Source: Roseibium sp. (GTDB taxonomy: Bacteria; Pseudomonadota; Alphaproteobacteria; Rhizobiales; Stappiaceae). From it: DNA of 64,000 bases. How positions within the stretch are numbered: position 1 is the stretch's first letter; the number at the start of each line of letters is the position of its first letter. The translations under genes were made by a program, and so were the position numbers. This document shows positions 45,466 through 55,385 of this stretch, piece by piece. The DNA lies in NCBI GenBank assembly GCA_017643215.1, contig JAEPNV010000006.1, positions 124,001 through 188,000 on the forward strand. The letters run 5' to 3'. The notes under the pieces were generated by a model. It did no database searches, was not told the DNA's origin, and was given only the letters and a program-made list of their open reading frames with translations.

Positions 45466-45947
45466 GAAAATCTGCCCTTTCCTGTTTCAAACGATCGGAA
45501 ACCGGCGCAAAGCCTCCTCGATGCCTTCGGAAAGGGACGAGAATTCTAACGAGAGCGGAGACACGGGAACTCGGGCTCTTTCAATTGCCCTGGCGGTTAA
45601 GCCCTTCCGTTCAGCCCCCGGCCTGGTTTCCGGACGAGCCGCGGTCATACGCGATTTTGGGGCAATTGCAAGGGGTTTTCGCCGGTTGACGCCGTTTTTG
45701 CTTTTGGCACGCCGGGCACAATCGGGAGTGACCGGTCACGCCGGCCGGACAACCGCAACGTGGCGCTGGTTGGCTTTGCCCACGCCAATGGACCTTCAAA
45801 GCTTGACACGGGCAACCACTCCGTATCATAGCCTCGCGCCAACTGAAGGGCCGCGCTGGTCTCAATGGCGCTCTACCCGTTTGAAAGCCGGCCCGCATCA
45901 CCGCCGGATTGGACCTGGTCCAACAAGCCGCGAGGAGGCCATACGCC
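45466..45947. other. divergent intergenic region rpsF / fabD
   Basis: A 482-base gap between the divergent ribosomal and fatty-acid operons. The half nearer rpsF is its presumed leader and promoter. The half nearer fabD contains no named element beyond the fabD ribosome binding site. Frames of 120-190 codons cross the gap on both strands; one in the plus direction would run into fabD, but they have no ribosome binding sites or recognisable sequence. Confidence 0.4.
45644..45671 (-). promoter_or_regulatory. candidate promoter of the rpsF operon
   Basis: On the minus strand a -35 box TTGCAA (45671-45666) and a -10 box TATGAC (45649-45644) are 16 bases apart, each four of six to consensus. Transcription would begin near 45637, giving a leader of about 170 bases. 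Leaders of S6-S18 operons often bind the S6:S18 pair for feedback; I could not verify that fold here. Confidence 0.35.
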
Positions 45948-46892
45948 ATGACCATTGCATTCATATTTCCTGGACAGGGCAGCCAAGCCGTTGGGATGGG
46001 CAAGGAGCTTGCCGCGACTTTCGCTGAAGCGCGGGCGGTTTTTGACGAAGTTGACGAGGCACTCGATCAAAACCTGTCCAAACTGATGTGGGAAGGCCCG
46101 GACGCGGACCTGACGTTGACCGCCAATGCCCAGCCGGCCTTGATGGCGGTCAGTCTGGCAGCCTTGCGGGTTCTGGAAGCAAAGGGCCTCAAGCTTCCGG
46201 ATACGGTCTCTTATGTCGCGGGCCACTCGCTGGGTGAGTACTCGGCCCTGGCCGCGGCCGGAAGCCTGGATGTGCCGACGGCGGCCCACTTGCTGCGGAT
46301 CCGTGGCAATGCGATGCAACATGCAGTCCCGGTCGGCCAGGGCGCAATGGCGGCGCTTCTCGGCCTTGAATTTGACGTTGCGGTGGAGGTTGCGTCAGAG
46401 GCCGCGCAAGGCGAAGTCTGCCAGGCGGCCAACGACAATGCGCCGGGTCAGGTGGTTGTTTCCGGGCATTCCGCGGCCGTGGAGCGCGCGGTCGAGATCG
46501 CGAAAGCCCGCGGCGCGAAACGCGCCATGATGCTGACCGTGAGCGCGCCGTTCCATTGTTCCTTGATGGCGCCCGCAGCGGACGCGATGGCGGAGGCCTT
46601 GGCGAATGCCGATGTTCGCGCGCCGCAGGTTCCGGTGATTGCCAATGTGCTTGCTCAGCCGGTCACGGACCCGACCGAAATCCGGAACCGGCTGGTGGAG
46701 CAGGTCACGGGCACGGTCCGCTGGCGTGAATCCATGACGTGGCTGATCGAAAACGGCGTTGGCACATTCGCGGAAATCGGGACCGGCAAGGTATTGTCCG
46801 GCATGATGAAGCGCATCGATCGGAGTGTCAGCGCCATGGCGGTCAACGGGCCGGCGGATATTGATGCGCTTTTCGAAGCTGTGCGGTCCTGA
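45948..46892 (+). CDS. fabD: malonyl-CoA:ACP transacylase
   Basis: Loads malonyl groups onto acyl carrier protein to start fatty-acid elongation. The nucleophile is S94 in AGHSLGEYSAL; the catalytic histidine is in VSAPFHCSLM, and the oxyanion motif is FPGQGSQ at residues 7-13. ATG 45948 has GGAGG nine bases upstream. A frame opening at 45909 adds only a tail with no support. First gene of fabD-fabG, with acpP and fabF following. Confidence 0.96.
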   Translation: MTIAFIFPGQGSQAVGMGKELAATFAEARAVFDEVDEALDQNLSKLMWEGPDADLTLTANAQPALMAVSLAALRVLEAKGLKLPDTVSYVAGHSLGEYSALAAAGSLDVPTAAHLLRIRGNAMQHAVPVGQGAMAALLGLEFDVAVEVASEAAQGEVCQAANDNAPGQVVVSGHSAAVERAVEIAKARGAKRAMMLTVSAPFHCSLMAPAADAMAEALANADVRAPQVPVIANVLAQPVTDPTEIRNRLVEQVTGTVRWRESMTWLIENGVGTFAEIGTGKVLSGMMKRIDRSVSAMAVNGPADIDALFEAVRS

Positions 46893-46955
46893 AGTCTCTG
46901 GTAAAAGACCGGGCCGCGAATTGTCATCCGCGGCCCACGAAGGAAGGAAACGGGT

Positions 46956-47693
46956 ATGTTCAGCCTTGAAGGCAAGACCGCGCTGGTGACCGGTGCGACA
47001 GGCGGGATCGGCGCGTCGATCGCGAAAGCCCTGCATGCGCAAGGCGCGACGGTTTCCGTGTCCGGGACCCGGGCTGAACGCCTTGCCGAACTGGCCGACG
47101 AACTTGGCGACCGGGTCCATGTGACACCGGCAAATCTCTCCGACCGCGCCGCTGTTGCCGACTTGGTACCGGCAGCCGAGTCCGCCATGGGTTCCCTGGA
47201 CATTCTGGTCAACAACGCCGGCATTACACGGGACAACATCTTCATGCGTATGAAGGATGAAGAGTGGGACCAGGTGCTGGAGGTCAATCTAACCTCGGGA
47301 TTTCACATCTGCCGGGCCGCGATCAGGGGAATGATGAAGCGCCGGTCGGGCCGCATCATCGGCATTACATCTGTTGTAGGGGTGACCGGTAATCCGGGTC
47401 AGGTGAACTATGCCGCCGCGAAGGCCGGTATGATCGGCATGTACAAGTCCCTGGCGCGGGAAGTTGCAAGCCGAAGCATCACGGTCAACACAATCGCGCC
47501 CGGTTTCATCGAGACCGCGATGACAGACGTGTTGAATGAAAAACAAAGGGACGCGATCCTGACAACCGTGCCGGCCGGCCGGTTGGGGACCGCTGATGAG
47601 ATCGCCGCAGCGACGGTTTATCTGGCCAGCGATGAGGCGGCGTACATGACGGGTCAAACGCTCCATGTCAACGGTGGCATGGCTATGATTTAA
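46956..47693 (+). CDS. fabG: 3-oxoacyl-ACP reductase
   Basis: NADPH-dependent reductase of fatty-acid synthesis and a classical SDR. The cofactor motif is TGATGGIGASIA (12-23); the catalytic set is S139, Y152 and K156 (NYAAAKAGM), plus N in VNNAG. Its 245 residues are the usual FabG length. AAGGAAGG upstream supports the start. It follows fabD by 63 bases. Confidence 0.96.
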   Translation: MFSLEGKTALVTGATGGIGASIAKALHAQGATVSVSGTRAERLAELADELGDRVHVTPANLSDRAAVADLVPAAESAMGSLDILVNNAGITRDNIFMRMKDEEWDQVLEVNLTSGFHICRAAIRGMMKRRSGRIIGITSVVGVTGNPGQVNYAAAKAGMIGMYKSLAREVASRSITVNTIAPGFIETAMTDVLNEKQRDAILTTVPAGRLGTADEIAAATVYLASDEAAYMTGQTLHVNGGMAMI

Positions 47694-47701
47694 AAGGAAG
47701 A

Positions 47702-47751
47702 TTTGCCAAGTAGGCAAAAAAAATCGAGGCGGCGCGCACGCCCCCTCGATT
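47702..47751 (-). terminator. minus-strand intrinsic terminator in the fabG-acpP gap
   Basis: Read on the minus strand, AATCGAGG (47751-47744) and CCTCGATT (47729-47722) form an eight-pair stem around a GC-rich 14-base loop that can pair further, and eight U follow directly. A second small hairpin, TTTGCC/GGCAAA, follows at 47717-47702. On the plus strand the same stem is preceded by A and followed by GGCTGG, so it would not terminate fabG. Both neighbouring genes run on the plus strand. The rest of the 247-base gap up to acpP holds only presumed promoter sequence. Confidence 0.7.
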
Positions 47752-47940
47752 GGCTGGCCAAGGTGTCGAAAGTGTGATACCTAGCCGCCGATTGTTCCAA
47801 TGGGTTGGGGATGGATCGCGCTGAGATGCGCTCCAGCCAGAACGGATTCACGGCCACGAAATCGCGCCGGGCCCGAATTGAGCTCGGGCATCCGACGGGT
47901 TTGCGAGGACGGGTTAGGATAAAATCGAGGAAATGAAGAA

Positions 47941-48177
47941 ATGAGCGATATCGCTGATCGGGTTAAGAAAATCGTTGTGGAACATCTGGGCGTTGACGCC
48001 GAGAAGGTCGTCGAAGGCGCGAGCTTTATCGATGATCTGGGCGCGGACAGCCTGGACACCGTCGAACTCGTGATGGCTTTTGAAGAAGAGTTTGGCGTGG
48101 AAATTCCCGACGATGCTGCCGAGACCATTTTGACCGTTGGCGACGCCGTCAAGTTCCTGGAAAAGAATCCGGCTTAA
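47941..48177 (+). CDS. acpP: acyl carrier protein
   Basis: Carries growing acyl chains on a 4'-phosphopantetheine arm attached to S37 of the [10 protein letters not shown] motif. The 78-residue acidic four-helix protein is the standard bacterial ACP, with [12 protein letters not shown] opening and [15 protein letters not shown] helix III. GAGGAAATGAAG upstream provides the ribosome binding site. It stands 247 bases from fabG and 75 from fabF and probably has its own strong promoter. Confidence 0.97.
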   Translation: MSDIADRVKKIVVEHLGVDAEKVVEGASFIDDLGADSLDTVELVMAFEEEFGVEIPDDAAETILTVGDAVKFLEKNPA

Positions 48178-48252
48178 GTCTCCAGGCTTTTTGAAGTCCC
48201 AAGGCCCGGCGGGATGTTCCGGTTCCGCTAGGCCTCAAGCAAGTGCGGGTCC

Positions 48253-49518
48253 ATGAGGCGAGTCGTCGTAACAGGTTTGGGCATGGTGTCTCCGCTTGGC
48301 GGCGGCGTGGACGTGTCCTGGGAAAAAATCCTAGAAGGCAAGAGCGGGGCCAACAAAGTCACCAATTTCAAGGTGGATGACATGCCCTGCCAGATCGCCT
48401 GCCAGATCCCGCGCGGATCAGCAGACGATGGCGCCTTCGATCCTGACGACTGGATGGATGTCAAGGAACAGCGCAAGGTCGATGATTTCATCGTCTATGC
48501 GATAGCAGCGGCCGATCAGGCGATGGCGGACGCCAACTGGAAGCCGGATCGCTATGAAGACCAGATCCGCTCTGGTGTTTTGATCGGTTCCGGAATAGGC
48601 GGCCTTCAAGGTATTGAACAAGGCGCCCATATCCTTGCCGAAAAAGGTCCGCGGCGGGTCAGCCCGTTCTTCATCCCCGGCCGGCTGATCAACTTGGCCG
48701 GTGGCTACGTATCCATCCGCCACAACCTGAAAGGCCCGAACCACGCGGTTGTCACTGCGTGTTCGACCGGAGCGCACGCGATTGGCGACGCGTCTCGGCT
48801 GATCGCATTCGGTGATGCCGATGTGATGGTGGCCGGGGGGACGGAAAGCCCGGTATGCCGGCTCGCGATCGCGGGTTTTTCCGCCTGCCGGGCGCTGTCG
48901 ACCGGCTTCAATGATGAACCGGAACGGGCGTCGCGTCCCTATGACAAGGCGCGAGACGGTTTCGTCATGGGGGAGGGCGCAGGTGTTGTCGTCCTTGAAG
49001 AATACGAGCATGCCGTCAACCGCGGCGCGAAGATCTATGCCGAGGTGATCGGCTACGGCCTTTCCGGTGATGCGTATCACATCACGGCACCGTCGTCGGA
49101 TGGCGATGGGGCTTACCGCTGCATGGAAGCTGCGCTCAAACGGGCTGGCATTGGCGCATCGGATGTCGATTACATCAACGCGCACGGAACATCGACACCT
49201 CTTGGCGATGAAATCGAACTGGGTGCGGTCACGCGCCTTGCCGGGAACGCGGCGAACCGGTTGACCATGTCGTCGACAAAATCTTCGACCGGCCATCTTC
49301 TTGGCGCCGCCGGGGCGGTTGAAGCCATTTTCTCAATTCTGGCCATTCGGGATGGAATTGCCCCGCCGACGATCAATTTGGATGATCCGTCGGTTGAAAC
49401 CGAAATCGATTTGGTGGCTCATAAGCCGAAAAAGATGGGCATTGACGTCGCCCTGTCCAATTCTTTCGGGTTCGGCGGAACCAACGCGTCTTTGGTGTTC
49501 CGCAAAGTTGCCGCATAG
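48253..49518 (+). CDS. fabF: 3-oxoacyl-ACP synthase II
   Basis: Condensing enzyme for chain elongation, including control of unsaturated fatty acids with temperature. The active-site C170 is in VVTACSTGAHAI; the two histidines are in NAHGTSTPLGD and STGHLLGAAGAVE. The 421-residue length and FGFGGTNASLVF end are normal for FabF. It follows acpP by 75 bases as in most proteobacteria. Confidence 0.97.
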   Translation: MRRVVVTGLGMVSPLGGGVDVSWEKILEGKSGANKVTNFKVDDMPCQIACQIPRGSADDGAFDPDDWMDVKEQRKVDDFIVYAIAAADQAMADANWKPDRYEDQIRSGVLIGSGIGGLQGIEQGAHILAEKGPRRVSPFFIPGRLINLAGGYVSIRHNLKGPNHAVVTACSTGAHAIGDASRLIAFGDADVMVAGGTESPVCRLAIAGFSACRALSTGFNDEPERASRPYDKARDGFVMGEGAGVVVLEEYEHAVNRGAKIYAEVIGYGLSGDAYHITAPSSDGDGAYRCMEAALKRAGIGASDVDYINAHGTSTPLGDEIELGAVTRLAGNAANRLTMSSTKSSTGHLLGAAGAVEAIFSILAIRDGIAPPTINLDDPSVETEIDLVAHKPKKMGIDVALSNSFGFGGTNASLVFRKVAA

Positions 49519-49636
49519 GTCGGTACAGTCTGACCGGATCGGCGGCAGATGCTCATGACAGCCGCTTATGCGGACCGGACCGTGATCGATGTGACGCGCC
49601 GGTCCGATTGCAAAGGCTTGTGGAGGTCCGAACACG

Positions 49637-50767
49637 ATGCGCATTAAGCCGAAAAGCCCGCGCGAGGCATTGCAGCCCGAACCGGCTCCAGCGCCTCCGC
49701 CTCGCTCCAGGCATGTTCGCAATCCGTTTGTGATTCTAGTCAACATGGTCATTTCGCTGGCGGTGTTTGCGCTAGCAGCGGTCGGCGCGGCCCTTTACTT
49801 CGGCAAGCAGAAATTCGAAGAGCCGGGCCCGCTGACGTCGGAACAGACCGTTGTCGTTTCCGCTGGGGCGGGCCTCTCCGGGATCACTGACCGCCTTGCC
49901 GCGCGGGGCATCATCAAAGACACGTGGTTCGACGACCTGGTGTTCAATCTGGGTGTGCGGTTTTACAAGAACGCGACGCGCCTGAAAGCCGGCGAATATG
50001 CGTTTGCGCCCGGTGTTTCCATGCATGAGGTCATGTCGGACCTCGTTGAAGGCAATGCCGTCATCCACTCCGTGACGATCCCGGAGGGGTGGACGACCGC
50101 GCAGGTTTTGGAAAGAATCCGGGCGCATCCGGTATTGACGGGCGAAATTGTTGAGGTTCCGGGCGAGGGCGAACTGCTTCCCGAGACCTACACGTTCAAT
50201 CGCGGCACTGCGCGCCAGGAGGTGCTGGACCAGATGACGGCGGCGCAGGAAAAGCTGCTGGCGGAGGTGTGGGACCGGCGGGTCAGCGATCTGCCCATCC
50301 AATCGCCAGAGGAGTTGGTGATCCTAGCCTCGATTGTGGAAAAAGAAACGGCGCGCGCGGATGAGCGTCCGCGTGTTGCCGGTGTTTTTGTCAATCGGCT
50401 GAACCGCGGGATGCGACTTCAATCGGATCCGACGATTCTCTACGGCCTGTTCGGCGGCGAAGCATGGTTGACGGATCGGTCCGCAATTACCCAATCGCAA
50501 CTGCGGGCGGAGAACGCCTACAACACCTATCAGATCGACGCGCTGCCGCCTGGGCCGATTGGAAATCCCGGACGGGCCGCCATGGAGGCTGTGGCAAATC
50601 CCTCGCGCACGCGGGATCTGTTTTTTGTTGCCGATGGAACGGGCGGCCATGTCTTCGCCGAAACCTATGAGCAGCACCAGGTCAATGTCCGAAAGTGGCG
50701 GGAAATCGAACGCGAACGCCGCCAGGCCGAGCGAGACCGGGCCGCTGAAGAGGCAACCGGGAACTGA
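49637..50767 (+). CDS. mltG: endolytic transglycosylase MltG
   Basis: Membrane-anchored lytic transglycosylase that cuts nascent glycan strands and so sets their length. The N-terminal part is cytosolic and Pro-rich, with one helix at about residues 32-54. The periplasmic YceG domain carries the catalytic glutamate in ASIVEKETARADERPRVAG and the QSDPTILYGL and GPIGNPG motifs. The C-terminal tail is Arg/Glu-rich. The gene is placed after fabF, as in many alphaproteobacteria, and before yicC. Confidence 0.95.
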   Translation: MRIKPKSPREALQPEPAPAPPPRSRHVRNPFVILVNMVISLAVFALAAVGAALYFGKQKFEEPGPLTSEQTVVVSAGAGLSGITDRLAARGIIKDTWFDDLVFNLGVRFYKNATRLKAGEYAFAPGVSMHEVMSDLVEGNAVIHSVTIPEGWTTAQVLERIRAHPVLTGEIVEVPGEGELLPETYTFNRGTARQEVLDQMTAAQEKLLAEVWDRRVSDLPIQSPEELVILASIVEKETARADERPRVAGVFVNRLNRGMRLQSDPTILYGLFGGEAWLTDRSAITQSQLRAENAYNTYQIDALPPGPIGNPGRAAMEAVANPSRTRDLFFVADGTGGHVFAETYEQHQVNVRKWREIERERRQAERDRAAEEATGN

Positions 50768-50821
50768 CACAGTGTTCGGGGCTCCTCGAAAACCCTTGGA
50801 CAACAGCGGCGGAGCAATGTG

Positions 50822-51715
50822 ATGGCCCTGGCGAGCATGACAGGTTTTGCGCGCGCGCAAGGCGATACGGACGGGGCCCGCTGGACGTGGGAATTGCGTT
50901 CGGTGAATGGCAAGGGGCTTGATATCCGGGTTCGCATACCCGCCGGACTGGAAGGCCTGGAGCCGAAGATCAAGGAGCGCTGCACCAAGATCCTCAAGCG
51001 CGGCAATGTCACCGTAGGCTTGTCGCTCAATCGCGATCAAACGGACGCGATCGTCACGGTGAATGAGGCAGTGTTGGAATCGGTCCTTGGTGCGACCGAA
51101 CTCCTGCGCCAGCGCATGCCTGAATTGGCACCGCCCAGCATTGACGGAATTTTGGCCCAAAAAGGTGTGTTTGAACTGAAGGAGCCGGAGGAGGACGCGT
51201 CCTCCCGCGAGGCCCTGCATGCGGCGCTTCTGACGTCTCTCGACGCGGCGCTTCTTGACCTGGTCGACATGCGTCATACGGAAGGCCGGGCCATCGGCGG
51301 GGTGATCAAAGGGCAGGTCGACACCATCGCTGGTCTGACGCGGACGGCCGAAGATCTGCCAGCGCGACAACCTTCGGCGATCAAGGCGCGTCTTGAGGAG
51401 CAAGTCGCGGAGTTGCTCGACGCCTCAAGCGGTCAGCTCGATCCGCAGCGCCTGCATCAAGAAGCGGTGATTTTGGCCACGCGCGCCGATATACGCGAGG
51501 AGCTCGATCGCTTGCATGCCCATGTCGACGCGGTCCGCGATCTCCTTAATGCCGGCGGCGCCATTGGACGCCGTCTGGACTTTCTGGCGCAGGAGTTCAA
51601 CCGCGAGGCCAACACGTTGTGCTCAAAGTCGAATGATGTGGCGCTGACCGCGATCGGTCTTGACCTGAAGGCGGTGATCGACCAGATGCGGGAGCAGGTC
51701 CAGAACCTGGAGTAG
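50822..51715 (+). CDS. yicC: YicC family RNase-like protein
   Basis: A 297-residue YicC protein. The N-terminal YicC domain begins LASMTGFARAQGD and continues RSVNGKGLDIRVRIP; the C-terminal DUF1732 domain ends with IGRRLDFLAQEFNREANTL and MREQVQNLE. E. coli YicC has been reported as an endoribonuclease acting on small RNAs; the same activity here is inferred. GGAG seven bases before ATG 50822 decides the start over the GTG at 50819. It is three bases from gmk. Confidence 0.92.
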   Translation: MALASMTGFARAQGDTDGARWTWELRSVNGKGLDIRVRIPAGLEGLEPKIKERCTKILKRGNVTVGLSLNRDQTDAIVTVNEAVLESVLGATELLRQRMPELAPPSIDGILAQKGVFELKEPEEDASSREALHAALLTSLDAALLDLVDMRHTEGRAIGGVIKGQVDTIAGLTRTAEDLPARQPSAIKARLEEQVAELLDASSGQLDPQRLHQEAVILATRADIREELDRLHAHVDAVRDLLNAGGAIGRRLDFLAQEFNREANTLCSKSNDVALTAIGLDLKAVIDQMREQVQNLE

Positions 51716-51718
51716 GAC

Positions 51719-52423
51719 ATGACCGGCGAGATTGAGGATACTCCGGGCACCAGGGTGAGCGCGGACCAGGCCGACGCGCGGCGGCGCGGCTTGATGCTTG
51801 TCTTGTCATCGCCATCGGGCGCCGGCAAGTCGACCATCGCCCGATTGCTCCTGGAAAAGGAACAAAACCTTTCCTTGTCGATTTCCGTAACGACCCGTCC
51901 CCGTCGCTCCAGTGAAGTTGACGGCGTGCACTACCATTTCATCGATCCGGCCCGGTTCGATCAGATGAAAACCCATGGCGAGCTGCTCGAATGGGCGGAA
52001 GTGCATGGAAACTGTTACGCCACTCCCCGTGTTCCAGTCGAGACGGCATTGGAAAAGGGCCAGGATGTTCTTTTCGACATCGACATTCAGGGCACGTTCC
52101 AGCTCTATGAGGCGATGCGACCGGACGTGGTGTCGATCTTCATTCTTCCCCCGTCCATCGCCGAAATGAAATCGCGCCTGCGCCGGCGGGCCGAAGATAC
52201 GGAAGAGGTCATCCTGCGGCGGCTTGAAACCGCGGTCGGCGAGATGAAACACTGGTCGAAATACGACTATATCGTCGTCAATGATGATCTTGAGCGGGCC
52301 TATGACGCTGTTCGGGCCATCTTGCGGGCCGAACGGTTGAAGCAACACCGCTCGCCGGCTATCGGCCCTTTGATCGATGGCATGGTCGGTGATCTGAAGA
52401 CGGTGCTTGCTTCGGGCGAGTGA
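51719..52423 (+). CDS. gmk: guanylate kinase
   Basis: Phosphorylates GMP to GDP with ATP. The P-loop is SPSGAGKST at residues 31-39; the GMP-binding residues lie in SVTTRPRRSSEVDGVHYHF, and the lid has RRRAEDTEEVILRRL. The 24-residue N-terminal extension before the core (EDTPGTRVSADQADARRRG) is longer than in E. coli. The gene is coupled to yicC, as in many bacteria. It converges on rsmA; the 158-base gap between holds nothing clear. Confidence 0.95.
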   Translation: MTGEIEDTPGTRVSADQADARRRGLMLVLSSPSGAGKSTIARLLLEKEQNLSLSISVTTRPRRSSEVDGVHYHFIDPARFDQMKTHGELLEWAEVHGNCYATPRVPVETALEKGQDVLFDIDIQGTFQLYEAMRPDVVSIFILPPSIAEMKSRLRRRAEDTEEVILRRLETAVGEMKHWSKYDYIVVNDDLERAYDAVRAILRAERLKQHRSPAIGPLIDGMVGDLKTVLASGE

Positions 52424-52581
52424 CGCCTGGCGCAACGAGCGGGGTGTCGGCAAGTTTTTGGTGAGGCGCGCGGGAACAACCAAAACATGTTCGGCCGTTT
52501 GAGATCTTTTGCTCATGGAACAGAGAGCCAAATCCGGAGCACACGACTTTCTGCTCGGGTCGGGGCAATAAAGCTCCTTCC

Positions 52582-53433
52582 TCAGGCGTTTCGTCTTCGG
52601 GAAAAGGCGTTGGCAAGTCCGACAAATGCGCCAATGTCGAGCGTTTCGGCGCGGGCGGTTCCCTCAATACCCGCATCAGCCAGAAGTTGATCGGTATCGG
52701 CCGAAAGTCCCTTCAAACTGGCGCGGAGCATCTTGCGCCGTTGTCCAAACGCCGTGGCGGTGACTGTTTCCAGGGCCTTGAGATTGCATGGAAGCGGCGA
52801 CGGATTGGGGGTGAGCTGAATGAGGGTCGATGTCACTTTCGGCGGCGGTGTGAAGGCCTTCGGGCCGATGTCGAAGAGTTTGCCGCTTGTGCACCGCCAC
52901 CCGGCCAGTAGCGCCAGGCGGCCATAGGCCTTGGTCCCCGGACCCGCGATGATCCGCTCAGCCACCTCTTTCTGGAACAACAACGTCAACGACGACCAAA
53001 ATGGCGGCCAGTTTTCCGTGGTGATCCAGTTGATCAGAAGCTGTGTCCCAACGTTGTAGGGCAGGTTCGCAACGATCTTGATCGGACCTTCCCCATTGAG
53101 ACCGGAGGGATCAAAGGTCAGCGCGTCCGCGTTTAGAACGTCCAGTCGCCCCGGGTAGTGCTCGGAGACTTCCGAAAGGGCCGGAAGGCAACGGGGATCC
53201 TTTTCAATAGCCACGACGCGCTTTGCCCCGGCCGCCAGCAGCGCTCGGGTGAGGCCTCCGGGACCGGGGCCAATCTCTAATACGGTGGTGTTTGAGAGAT
53301 CACCGGCCGATCGCGCAATCCGCATGGTCAGATTGAGGTCCAGGAGAAAATTCTGTCCGAGCGCCTTGCGGGCGTTGAGGCCATGGGCCGCAATGACGTC
53401 ACGCAGCGGCGGCAAATCGTCGATTTGGGCCAT
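52582..53433 (-). CDS. rsmA: 16S rRNA dimethyladenosine transferase
   Basis: Dimethylates A1518 and A1519 in helix 45 of 16S rRNA. The SAM site is [15 protein letters not shown], followed by [10 protein letters not shown]; the target adenine motif is NLPYNVG. N-terminal [15 protein letters not shown] is the family mark. The 283-residue protein starts five bases after the pdxA stop codon and is co-transcribed with it. Confidence 0.96.
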   Translation of the reverse strand: MAQIDDLPPLRDVIAAHGLNARKALGQNFLLDLNLTMRIARSAGDLSNTTVLEIGPGPGGLTRALLAAGAKRVVAIEKDPRCLPALSEVSEHYPGRLDVLNADALTFDPSGLNGEGPIKIVANLPYNVGTQLLINWITTENWPPFWSSLTLLFQKEVAERIIAGPGTKAYGRLALLAGWRCTSGKLFDIGPKAFTPPPKVTSTLIQLTPNPSPLPCNLKALETVTATAFGQRRKMLRASLKGLSADTDQLLADAGIEGTARAETLDIGAFVGLANAFSRRRNA

Positions 53434-53438
53434 CGGCT

Positions 53439-54458
53439 TTAGATCGCAGCGGGATCGGAGAGGACCGCCGCCAGCCGCAGCGACGCGGCAAAACTGTCGA
53501 TCCGCGCCCGGCCGGTTCCGGCGAGCGAATAGGCAGTGCCGTGATCAGGGGACGTGCGCACAAAGGGCAGGCCGAGCGTAACATTGACCGCTTCGTCGAA
53601 GCCGATTGTCTTGGCCGGCACAAGAACCTGGTCATGGTACATGCCAATTGCACAATCGTAGCTCGCGCGCGCCTCAGGATGAAACAGCGTGTCGGCCGGA
53701 TACGGACCGGTGGCCACTATTCCCTCGCGGTTGAGCTGGGCAATGGCCGGCGTGATTAGTTCGCGCTCTTCGGTGCCAATCGTACCGTTTTCGCCGGCGT
53801 GGGGATTGAGACCGCAAAAAGCAAGACGCGGGTCGGCGATGCCGAACCGGTCCTTGAGGTCTTGATGGACAATGCGTGCGGTCTCGACGATGAGGGTCTT
53901 GCTGAGCGCTCGCGGCACATCGGCAAGCGGGATGTGGATGGTCACCGGAACGACCATAAGCTCCGGGCCGGCAATCAACATCACTGGCCGTTGCGATGGA
54001 ACATCCCAGAGCTCGTCACCCAGAACACCAAGATACTCCGTATGTCCCGGATAGTCGAAACCGGCCTGATAGAGCGCGGATTTGGTGATCGGATTGGTGA
54101 CCACAGCGCAAGCACGGCCGGCCCGCACATCCTCCACGCACGCCCGGATCGAGGTGATAACGCTGTCAGCGGCCGCTTCCTGTTCCACGCCGGGCATGTC
54201 GGTAATAGCCGCGCCGGTCGACACGACGGGCAGGTTTTTCGTGAAGGCCCCATTGGCTTCATGCGGATCCACGCGCGCGATCGGCACTTTTAGCCCGAGC
54301 CGCGCGGCTCTTTGCTCCAGAAAACCGGGGTCGGTCCGAATATAAAAAGCGGGCAGTTGAAGCGCTTTACGCCGGGTCCACGCCAATAGCGTCAGGTCCG
54401 GCCCTATGCCCGCTGGCTCTCCGGATGTGACGGCCAGCGGCAGGTCTGCATGTACCAT
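53439..54458 (-). CDS. pdxA: 4-hydroxythreonine-4-phosphate dehydrogenase
   Basis: NAD-dependent enzyme of the DXP-dependent pyridoxal phosphate route. The 339-residue protein has the [13 protein letters not shown] opening, the metal histidines in [11 protein letters not shown] and [15 protein letters not shown], and the [12 protein letters not shown] and [13 protein letters not shown] motifs. PLP made through this pathway also serves the alanine racemase in this window. It is in the conserved surA-pdxA-rsmA run. Confidence 0.96.
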   Translation of the reverse strand: MVHADLPLAVTSGEPAGIGPDLTLLAWTRRKALQLPAFYIRTDPGFLEQRAARLGLKVPIARVDPHEANGAFTKNLPVVSTGAAITDMPGVEQEAAADSVITSIRACVEDVRAGRACAVVTNPITKSALYQAGFDYPGHTEYLGVLGDELWDVPSQRPVMLIAGPELMVVPVTIHIPLADVPRALSKTLIVETARIVHQDLKDRFGIADPRLAFCGLNPHAGENGTIGTEERELITPAIAQLNREGIVATGPYPADTLFHPEARASYDCAIGMYHDQVLVPAKTIGFDEAVNVTLGLPFVRTSPDHGTAYSLAGTGRARIDSFAASLRLAAVLSDPAAI

Positions 54459-54464
54459 CGGCGG

Positions 54465-55385
54465 CTACCGTTCAACAATGGTCGCGCTGCGGCGCAATTC
54501 CATCAGGTAACGCCTCGACAGGCTCTCGCCTTCTCGTTCCCGCAATTCGCTTTCCATGGCCGTCCGCGCGGCAATATCGGACGCGATTTCACGTTTGCCG
54601 CAAACCGCCACCATCTCATAACCAACGTCAGTGGGCACCGGCTGGGTCAGGCGGCCCGGATCGGTTTCACCAATCCGCTCACGCAAAGGGGAAGGAATTT
54701 CCGTCTCAAGCCGCCGGCCGATCGGTTTCATGACCACTTCCTTGTATTGGCCAAGAACGGCCCCTGGGTCTTCGCAGCCGTTGAACTCGCGTCTGATCGC
54801 GTTGCTTTCCCGCAGACGCTGGTTCCGGAAGCTCTTTGACGATTTTGCCGGAACGACCACAATCAACTGCTGGAGATTGTATTCGATGCTGACGTTTTTG
54901 GTTTCGTCGTCGGATTTCCGAAGCGCGGCGATCACTTCGGATTCAGAAATGTTGATCTGGCTGCGGAACCGGCGCTGAACCGTTTGCTGCCAGGCGATTT
55001 GCGCGCGGAGGCGGTCTTTCAGCGTTTGGGGATTCACGCCGCCCTGGCGCAGCGCCTGAGACAATTGCGATGTGGACAGTTTGACGTTTCGGGCAAGGTT
55101 TCCGTACGCATTGTCGACCTGTGAACTGGAGACGGAGATGCCAAGCCGGTCCGCTTCTGTCAGCTTGATTTGGTCGTCGATCAGTTCCTGCTCCGCGTCG
55201 CGGCGGGATGCGGCCGCGGATTTGCGCTGGGTGAGGCGGATTAATCGGGCGCGCTGGTTGATGTCGTACGACGTGATTGCCTTGTCGTTCACGATCACCT
55301 TGATCGTGGCCTGAGCCACGGCCGGCGCCGGGCTGGCCATGGCCATGAGAAACAGTAGGAGGAACGAAAGCGCAGTCGGTCGCAT
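54465..55385 (-). CDS. surA: SurA-like periplasmic chaperone / peptidyl-prolyl isomerase
   Basis: Periplasmic chaperone for outer-membrane protein precursors. The signal peptide (residues 1-26, core ALSFLLLFLMAMA, cleavage near AVAQA) precedes the SurA N-terminal domain, beginning IKVIVNDKAITSYDINQRARL. The following parvulin part (about 170-280) is short and weakly conserved. At 306 residues it lacks the second parvulin domain of E. coli SurA (428). Isomerase activity is therefore doubtful, chaperone role likely. The gene sits between lptD and pdxA, its usual neighbours. Confidence 0.88.
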   Translation of the reverse strand: MRPTALSFLLLFLMAMASPAPAVAQATIKVIVNDKAITSYDINQRARLIRLTQRKSAAASRRDAEQELIDDQIKLTEADRLGISVSSSQVDNAYGNLARNVKLSTSQLSQALRQGGVNPQTLKDRLRAQIAWQQTVQRRFRSQINISESEVIAALRKSDDETKNVSIEYNLQQLIVVVPAKSSKSFRNQRLRESNAIRREFNGCEDPGAVLGQYKEVVMKPIGRRLETEIPSPLRERIGETDPGRLTQPVPTDVGYEMVAVCGKREIASDIAARTAMESELREREGESLSRRYLMELRRSATIVER

